Positions 57,005-64,000 of a stretch of 64,000 nucleotides of DNA are shown piece by piece. Each line of letters begins with the position of its first letter. The first letter of the stretch is position 1. The position numbers and the translations under genes are program-made. Origin of the DNA: Ryuthela nishihirai (Eukaryota; Arthropoda; Arachnida; Araneae; Heptathelidae). Below the pieces are notes generated by a model, which did no database searches, was not told the origin of the DNA, and was given only the letters and a program-made list of their open reading frames with translations. Location of the stretch: positions 27,243,801 through 27,307,800 of the forward strand of contig JAWZYU010000019.1 in NCBI GenBank assembly GCA_038380435.1. Reading direction: 5' to 3'.

Positions 57005-58024
57005 TGTACTATATAACCATACTAAGGCATAAATAAAGTTATTATTATTCTTATTATTAAAGTCCCATCCGAACGGAAGGGGCCTTTCCAAGCCCATCAG
57101 TTTATTTTTTAAATAATAATGAACGGAAGTGGATCGTTTTTACACCAAAGGGAGAAGAATCGAATTTTAAACAATAAAATATATTAAAAATGAAAAAAAT
57201 ATTAAGCATGAAAAACGCGTTGTTGGAATTTTTGAAAAAAAAACATCTTTTGGCCCTTTTAAGATTTAAGGAGGCCTTTTAAGAATTAAGAGTTGCATTT
57301 TTTACACTGTCTAGGAACTTAATTTTTCTCTCCTTGGACTTTATTAACGGAAGTCTTCATTAGACAAAATTTGCCGTAGTGGATACCTAAGGGCAACTCC
57401 ATCCTTTAAGCCTATTGCAATTGGACGTAGAGCGTTTTTAGCTGGCCAGTTTGGTGGGAACCGAAATAAAGGTCGCACCCATCGATATGGCACCGCCCAT
57501 GCAACGGGGTTTGCCTTTGCCTCCCTTCCCCTCTGGAGACATCCCTGACCTCTTAAAGGTCGTGGAAACTCCAACAGATTGTTTTCCGTTGGCAACTCGC
57601 CGTGGGAGGGCGGGAAGATGCAACAGTCACGAGAGATGAAGGAAACTTTCCTGTTGCCAACTCAGAAGATCATTTAATGTAACGTAAAAATATATTTTCG
57701 TACAAATATCCTGAATGAGAGAATCTTTAGCAGATCAATTCTTGTACTGATTGAAACATCATGTATTTCGTTCTCTCTTCCAAACAGGATGCTCACAAGA
57801 TATTGGCTGATACAATGCCGCTTTCATGACAAATTAAACGGTGAAAAAAACCTTTAAAAAAGTAATGAAGGATATGCTGCTTTTATTTATAGACTGACAC
57901 GGGTCTGGAAAACAATAGGGGTTGCACTAGCAAGAAGAAAACACCTTTGAGGAATTAAAAAAATATTCCTTAAATTATTCCTTTGAAATATACTCCTCCT
58001 CACCCCCTCCATCTTTTCCGTTCT
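57005..58024. other. Unassigned stretch
   Basis: A small SINE-A scrap lies at 57061-57100 (CCCATCCGAACGGAAGG...AGCCCATC). The open frames on both strands at 57344-57639 lie in a GC-richer patch but show no family signature, so I do not call them. Confidence 0.4.
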
Positions 58025-58312
58025 AATTCGATTAGGAAGAGGACACCAATGGGTTTGTAAAAGAGCGGCGTCCATTGGCTAGGACGTTAAATTGTCGCTC
58101 CGTGTGCAGGAGAGTTCTGTACTGCGTACGTTAAAGAATACGTTGAATGGCTTTACAAAGACTGGATCATTCAATATAAGAATAAATTCAGTCACCTTTA
58201 GTGCTGAGTCCCGTATCTTTTTTCCCTCCTCGTTTCCGATCTTTGGGTTCCTTTGACATGGCTACTGAGCTCATTGTTTGCACAGAAATGTCTCTCGGAG
58301 GTAAAACACAAC
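58025..58312 (+). mobile_element. SINE-A copy, decayed, head lost
   Basis: Body blocks survive (GAGGACACCAATGGGTTTG; CGTACGTTAAAGAATACGTT) through to a GGAGGTAAAACACAACCC end. Confidence 0.8.
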
Positions 58313-58702
58313 CCTTCCGTTCCTTTTAAAACAGTATTCTTGTTAAATATCTCTAATACACAGGAGAGTCTCAGTTATCCGACTTCTGTGTGATTAGGCG
58401 ATGATAGGTAAGTGTAGTTTCTGGTTTTTTGAGACTTACTCTTAGAAATAAAGTATTGTAAATGTATTCTAACTATGGATAAATTCACACTGTTGACCAT
58501 TTTTAATGCCATTGAAAGAAAGTACAGCATATGGAATCAATAGAATTAAGAACGTATACAAATATAAATAATGGAAAAAAGGCAGAAAAGAGCTTGTTTC
58601 ATATGAAGATCTTCAGAGCCTCGATAACCTCATTACGATTATTATTAACGTCGAGTTTTTTGTTTTATATAAAGAGTTCAAGGATTAAATTCTTTTAATG
58701 CA

Positions 58703-59124
58703 TGGGGCGGGGGTTGCTCAGTCGGTAGCGCGCCAGGCTCGTAATCTGTAGTTCCCAGGTTCGAGTCCCAGCTGAGTCAGTGTTGAGATTTATCTCCGTA
58801 AAATTCCCCACCCTGCCCACGGTCAGTAGGGGACACCGATGGGCTTGGATAGGGCTGTCTCCATGTGCTGGAGAGCCATACCCTGTGCACGTTAAAGAAC
58901 ATACTGGATGGCCTTGACGTTAATCGTAATGAGGTTATCGAGGCTCCGAGGATCTTCATATGAAACAAGCTCTTATTTCCATTATTTACTACCATCTGTC
59001 TCCAAACAGCTGTTCCAGTGGGTCTCCTCCCCCAACCTTCTCTGAGCCTTCGGGGTCGGGTGACCTGGCCATTTGCCCATTGTGTGCAAAAAAAGTGCCG
59101 CTCAGAGGTAAAACAACCCAACCC
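58703..59124 (+). mobile_element. SINE-A copy, 9-bp TSD, with templated inverted insertion
   Basis: Flanked by TTTAATGCA (58694-58702 and 59125-59133). At 58916-58988 the body is interrupted by 73 bp that is an inverted copy of the host DNA at 58565-58652 upstream of the SINE. Part of the body before it (GGCCGCCGTCCGTCGG block) is deleted near 58850. Confidence 0.93.
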
Positions 59125-59228
59125 TTTAATGCACAATTAACTTAAAACTGTTCACTTAAAAAACGTATGTCTTCAAATTAACGTTTGATAGAATAATTTA
59201 TTGGGGAGGACTTAATTTTTTTTTACGA

Positions 59229-59427
59229 TCTTAGCGCGCGTGGCTACTGATCTAAGGAACTTGGGTTCGAGCACCGGATAAGAGACATGGATGTTCGTGT
59301 GTTTTTTTCTGCTGAGGACCCGCCATCATAACAGACCTTCTACTTTGGCATATAAACTGACAGGCTCCTGTCAGACCTCTGTGGCAAGCAGCTGCTTGAG
59401 GGGGTATTTTTTTATTATTATTTATTC
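59229..59427 (+). mobile_element. SINE-B copy, head start truncated
   Basis: From TTAGCGCGCGTGGCTACTGAT through GCAGCTGCTTGAGGGGG and a T-rich tail. Confidence 0.9.
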
Positions 59428-59739
59428 CAGTTGCATAAAATCCGGATAACTGGGACTTTACTGTATATTTGCTTTTCATTTCCATTTAATTTACTAAAAA
59501 TCTTCAGAGCGAGATGCAGGGATCCCTTGCCACCACTATGAAACGAACTGAGTCTTATTTCGGAGAGGAATATATATCTGATTTACATAGAGCATTGAAA
59601 TGATCCAGTTTTGATTTCCTGGGATCTGAAGATTATTTATGTAGTAAGCACCTAGCGAGACGGAGTGGATGGATAACTTTGGCAAAGGAAATTTTTTGGT
59701 ATAGGTGCTATGCTTTTTTTTTTTTGCTGCTTGTAACAG

Positions 59740-59930
59740 GTGGTAGAATGATTAGCGTGCTTCGCTACTAATTAAACGGACCTGCTTTCAAGCCTCGGTT
59801 AACACGTGGCTGTTGGTACGTTTTCATCTGAGGTCTTGTCTTCCTCATAGAATTTCTACTATGGCGTATAAACAAACGGGCTCCTATCAGACCTCTGTGG
59901 CAAGCAGCTGCTTGAGGGGGTATATAATTA
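59740..59930 (+). mobile_element. SINE-B copy, diverged
   Basis: The head has decayed (AGAATGATTAGCGTGCTTCG), but the 3' end is well kept (GTGGCAAGCAGCTGCTTGAG). Confidence 0.85.
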
Positions 59931-61054
59931 TTAATATAATTTTTAAGGTATATAATTATATGCAGTAGAATAATAAGTAGGTTAAATGGGTAAAAAACAA
60001 TTTAATACAAACAAGAAGTTTTATCTTTAATTTCAATCTTCCGAAATAAAAGTTGTGGGGGGGGCGTGAAAGAGATGATTGTTAATTGTATCAACTTGAT
60101 ATGTGGTCCGGATTTCGTTCTTTAAATTTTTACTTCATTTCAATCTTTTTTTGAAAAATGGCATCGTTATTGTAATTATTGCAATTATCGTAAATATTAA
60201 ATGACGTTGGCGAACCATTATTTGTTCTTATTTGTGTGCCGGCGAAATTAAGATCAAAAATTTTCACACAAAGTTCATTCTGTTGGCGTGTGAATATTAG
60301 ACATTTATTAAATTTACATCAGACCCGGATCTAGAAAAAAAATGAAAAAAAAAAACAAAGGGGGGGGGAGTGATTTCCATTCGCTTTTAAGGTCGTTAAA
60401 AAATTCCTTGAGTAATGCATGAAATGTAAAATAATAATTTTTGCCTCCCTTATCCTTACTGGGCATTTTTAAAGGGGGAAGTATGCCTCCCCCCATAGTT
60501 CTGGCTCCGATACTTATCAGTCTTTCGGGAAATGCATTTGTCATCATTAGTGGGAATGGTATTTGCACAAGAATCGAAATTCAATAAGCGTTTAGCGCAA
60601 GCAAAAAGCGTCGTTTATCCAAAAATATTCTAGCAGATTCCAAAAACAGATTCAGTAAATTAATTAAGTTTGCATCAAGTTTGAACTATAGTAATGATGA
60701 CAGAAAAAAAAAGGCGGAAAATTATTTAAAAAAGTACATTTTTTAAAAGATTTTTAAAAGTTCGCCATCAAACATTTTTCCCCCTCTTGCCAAATCCTGA
60801 TATTTTAACTCTAATAGGCTTAAAGTGAATTATCATTATTTCGTGAATAAAGAATAAGTGCGCGATTTTTTTTCCACCTGCTTGAAATATTTATTAGCGA
60901 ATTTGACGCCCGTGATAAAAATGAATAATGTAACCTTTGAGTGGAGCCAAATGGGCTGAGGATTGGCCGAGTCCTAAACGCACCGCAAGGCTCATGAGCT
61001 GCAATTCGCACGCTCCAATCCCATCTGTGCCAAAGTTGAAATCCTCCCCCCTCC
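59931..61054. other. Unassigned stretch
   Basis: Poly-A/poly-G patches (60330-60370) and no gene. 60945-61045 holds a decayed SINE-A-like head. Confidence 0.4.
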
Positions 61055-61655
61055 CCTGGGGTGGCTCAGTCGGTAGTCCGCCAGGTTCAAGTCCCACTTG
61101 GGACAACGTTGTGATTTTTCTCCGCAAAACTCCCCAATTTGCCCTCGGTCAGTAGGGGGACACCGGCGAGCTTCGATAGTCTGCCGTTCATAGCTCCGTG
61201 TGGATCTTAAGCTATCCTTGGACACGTTTAAGAACAGGCTGGATGGCCTTGACGGAGGGATGCTGTCTCCTAACAGCTGTTCCTGTGGGTCCCCTCCTCC
61301 CAACTTTCTCTGAGCCCTCGAGGTCTTCCGATGGGCTTGGAAAGGCCGCCGTCCGTCGGATGGGACGTTAAGCCGTGGCTTCGTGGGAGAGTCATACCCT
61401 GTGCACGTTAAAGAACACGCTGGATGGCCTTGATGGGAGGCTACCATCTGTCCCAACAGCTGTTCCAGTGGGTCCCCTCCCCCAACCTTCTCTGAGCCTT
61501 CGGGGTCCATGTGACCTGGCCATTTAGCCCATGATGTGCAAAAAAGTGCCGCTCAGAGGTAAAACAAACCAACCCAACCCTCGGGGTCTTTGTGACATGT
61601 CCGTTTAGCCCACTGTGTGCAAAAAGTGCCGCTCAGAGGTTAAACAACGTAACCC
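61055..61655 (+). mobile_element. SINE-A inserted in a same-strand SINE-A
   Basis: The outer copy (61055-61327 and 61576-61655) is cut by a 5'-truncated inner copy (about 61328-61575). CCCTCG(A/G)GGTCTT is repeated at the two junctions (about 61315-61327 and 61578-61590), so the junctions are accurate only to about 15 bp. Confidence 0.85.
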
Positions 61656-62238
61656 TGCAATAAAACATTACTTTTCAGTAAACTGAGGCCACTCATTTAT
61701 TTTACTCACCATTGAATTCACCGCAACGACTCCTGTTGCGTTAATGAGGAGTCTGTTGCAGATCTCAGTTACTTCTTAAACGAACTTTTTATAGAAAAAC
61801 GGCTGCGGATAGATTTACAAAGATTTATATCAAACTTATCTACAGATCAATTTCCGAAAATTTTCGAGTATTTAAAGAATTGTGAAAGCAGCAATATTCA
61901 AAAACAACAATACCAATTAAAATAATTGATCTAAAAAAAAGTCGCGAAACATTATTAAAGTTTGAAAGCAATAGCCAATATTTTGAACTGAATTTATAAG
62001 AATCAGGAGGTCATGGGTTCGAATCCCATCCGGCTTAAGATAGGGGGACCAAACGTACCCGTTTTCCCTGGATAGTCCCTTGATTTAAGTTTCTGTCACC
62101 AACAAATAAATGTTCACGATTGTCTTCGGAATTCGGTTCTAGATATTTTTTAAATATTAAATTGACTGTACGGCTTGATCAGATCTTTATTAATAGAACA
62201 GAAGTGGCAACACTGTTATAAAAAATTTCGTCACAAGG
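61656..62238. other. Unassigned stretch with a tRNA 3'-half-like scrap
   Basis: 61999-62036 reads AGGAGGTCATGGGTTCGAAT then CCCATCCGGC, a paired T-arm with B box. No 5' half is found, so it is a tRNA-derived scrap. Confidence 0.5.
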
Positions 62239-62618
62239 GATGAGTTGTTTTACCCTGAGTGTGACTTTTTTGCATACAATGGGCTAAATGGCCAGGTCAC
62301 AAGGATCCCGAAGGCTCAGAGAAGGTTGGGGGGGATCCACTGGAACAGCTGTTGGGAGACAGATGGTAGCCTCCCGTCAAGGCCATCCAGCGTGTTCATT
62401 AACGTGCAGTGTTATGCTCTCCCGAACACGGAACCAAGGCTTAACGTCCCATCCGATGGACGACGGTGTTTCCAAGCCCATCGGTGTCCCCTACTGACCG
62501 TGGGCAGGGCGGGGAGTTTCGCGAAATTAAATCTTAACCCTGACCCAGCTGGGACTCGAACCTGGGAACTGCAGATTACGAGCCTGGCGTGCTACCGACT
62601 GAACCAGCCCCGTCCTCG
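62239..62618 (-). mobile_element. SINE-A copy, near full length
   Basis: Minus-strand copy. The 9-bp TSD GTC(A/G)CAAGG lies at 62230-62238 and 62619-62627. Confidence 0.92.
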
Positions 62619-62987
62619 GTCGCAAGGCAAGTGACTGAAAAATTAAGGCTAGAATTGTTAACATAACGACAGTGACATCTCTGCTGTACCAGGAGAGAAT
62701 GAATGTCTTTCTTCTATTTGCTGACACCATCGCGTGCTCTATGGTTATCGATAGCTTAATTACTAGGCAAGTTGTTATGTTCCAACTATGTTTTAACAAA
62801 TTTTCGGACTCCTCTAGTTCCCAAATTTAGAACACAGATTCCCAATATATGACCCTGTGTTGGGATAAAATAGTTGAGTCCCAACCTGAAATGGGACGGG
62901 GTTTAGAACCTGGAACGACATTGCGAATGTGGGTGATCTGGCAACGGTGCTGCTCCTGCATCAGTCTGCTGCGTCTTTCTCAGCTGG

Positions 62988-63375
62988 GGCGGGGGTGGCT
63001 CAGTCGGTAGCGCGCCAGGCTCGTAATCTGTAGTTTCCAGGTTCGAGTCCCAGCTGGGTCAGCGTTGAGATTTATCTCCGCAAAAATTCCCCGCCCTGCC
63101 CACGGTCAGTAGGGGACACCGATGGGCTTGGAAAGGCTGCCGTCCGTCGGATGGGACGTTAAGTCGTGGCCCCGTGTACGGGAGAGCCATACCCTGTGCA
63201 CGTTAAAGAACACGCTGGATGGCCTTGACGGGAGGCTACCATCTGTCTCCCAACAGCTGTTCCAGTGGGTCCCCTCCCCCAACCTTCTCTGAGCCTTCGG
63301 GGTCCATGTGACCTGGCCATTTAGCCCATGTGTGCAAAAAAGTGCCGCTCAGAGGTAAAACAATCCAACCCAACA
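62988..63375 (+). mobile_element. SINE-A copy, full length, young
   Basis: Closest to the family consensus. It inserted at or in the mariner-like element that follows. No TSD could be read, so the left flank may not be original. Confidence 0.93.
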
Positions 63376-64000
63376 AGCACACGATCCGCCGCCTGGAGCC
63401 TGGGTGTGCATCGGAACAGTGTCTGGCGAATACTGCCTGAAGAAGGGCTGCATCCCTATCACTTGCAGCGAGTGCAGGCATTGACAGCTGTTGATTATCC
63501 CCTGCGCATGGATTTCGCCCAATGGTTCCTGCAGCAAAGTGCCGCACATCCCGATTTCCCTGCGCATGTGCTCTTTACGGATGAATCAACATTCTCACGT
63601 GAAGACGTAGTGAATGTTCATAATGCGCATTTGTGGGCGGCCCAGAACCCCCATGGTACAGGTCCAAATTCGAAACAGCCGTCAATGTCTGGGCGGGGAT
63701 CGTGCATGACTACTAAATTGGACCCTACCTACTGCCGGACCGCCTCGATGGGGAACTTACCATATTTTTCTGTAACAGGTTTTGCCGGAATTTCTTTAGG
63801 ATGTTCCAGCCACAATCCGCGCCCATATGTGGTTCCAGCATGATGGGGCACCCGCCCATTTCAGCATGGATGTGCGTCAGCATCTTCATACCACATTTGG
63901 GAACCAATGGATTGGGCGCGGTGGTCCCATCCTGTGGCCCTTCAGATCACCCGATCTTTCTTGTATCGATTTCTTTCTGTGGGGACATTTGAAGAATGTC
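63376..64000 (+). pseudogene. Mariner-like transposase, runs off the window
   Basis: After a SINE the frame reads TRSAAWSLGVHRNSVWRILP (second helix-turn-helix of the paired-like domain). HVLFTDESTFSRE (63570) holds the first catalytic Asp. After frameshifts near 63670 and 63760 come MWFQHDGAPAH-type sequence (63826, second Asp) and RSPDLSCIDFFLWGHLKN (63947 to the edge, third Asp). This is the Tc1/mariner superfamily with a DDD-type triad. The N-terminal part is probably disrupted by the SINE at 62988 (nothing clear at 62880-62987), and the C-terminus lies beyond the window. Frameshifts show it is inactive. Confidence 0.85.

Noticed and set aside
57344..57639. Overlapping frames on both strands in a GC-richer patch
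   Set aside because: No domain, no homology I can name, and no promoter or splice signals supporting either strand.

Overview
The window is animal nuclear DNA, most likely from an arthropod and plausibly a spider. It is AT-rich, host exons are few and separated by multi-kilobase introns, and most bases are transposable-element (TE) sequence: two tRNA-headed SINE families, several LINE clades, Tc1/mariner elements, foldback MITEs, a P-superfamily element and a decayed Polinton/Maverick. There is no bacterial operon structure and no CRISPR.

Host genes. (1) A plus-strand SLC46/proton-coupled-folate-transporter-like gene contributes its last four coding exons (5523-5816, 15006-15089, 38361-38517, 39834-39918). 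The splice phases agree at every junction. Its N-terminal exons lie left of the window. (2) A compact gene at 43317-44473 encodes a single-pass membrane protein with a low-complexity Ser/Asn-rich tail, best modelled with one 113-bp intron. (3) An intronless 146-aa ORF at 54724-55164 lies behind CRE, YY1-like and NRF1-like promoter motifs. I recognise neither (2) nor (3).

Layout. 95-4255 is an old minus-strand RTE LINE. 5.8-15 kb is SLC46 intron 1, holding an RNase-H LINE, two opposed LINE 3' ends that form a 364-bp inverted repeat, palindromic Tc1-type MITEs and a multi-copy-family pseudogene. 15.1-38.4 kb is SLC46 intron 2, holding a broken Polinton (about 22.8-37.1 kb). Recognisable Polinton parts are a zinc-ribbon/PLA2-like protein, integrase, packaging ATPase, a fibre-like repeat protein, a coiled-coil protein and the protein-primed DNA polymerase. 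I see no capsid or protease gene. The Polinton integrase is split by a 5.1-kb P-superfamily element (31-bp TIRs, 8-bp TSD, THAP-domain exons), which itself carries an RTE LINE ending in a (GGT)n/(GAT)n tail. Two SINEs with clean TSDs also sit in the Polinton. The right half (40-64 kb) is mostly SINEs of several ages, LINE scraps, a deleted Tc1-like element with intact ends, and a mariner-like transposase running off the right edge.

The strongest observations are the three-layer nest (RTE in P in Polinton in a host intron), a matched inverted subterminal motif in the P element that fits the known THAP1 site, a fibre-like repeat protein in the Polinton, a locally templated inverted insertion inside a SINE, and several perfect hairpins. 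All names rest on reading motifs by eye; no database search was run.
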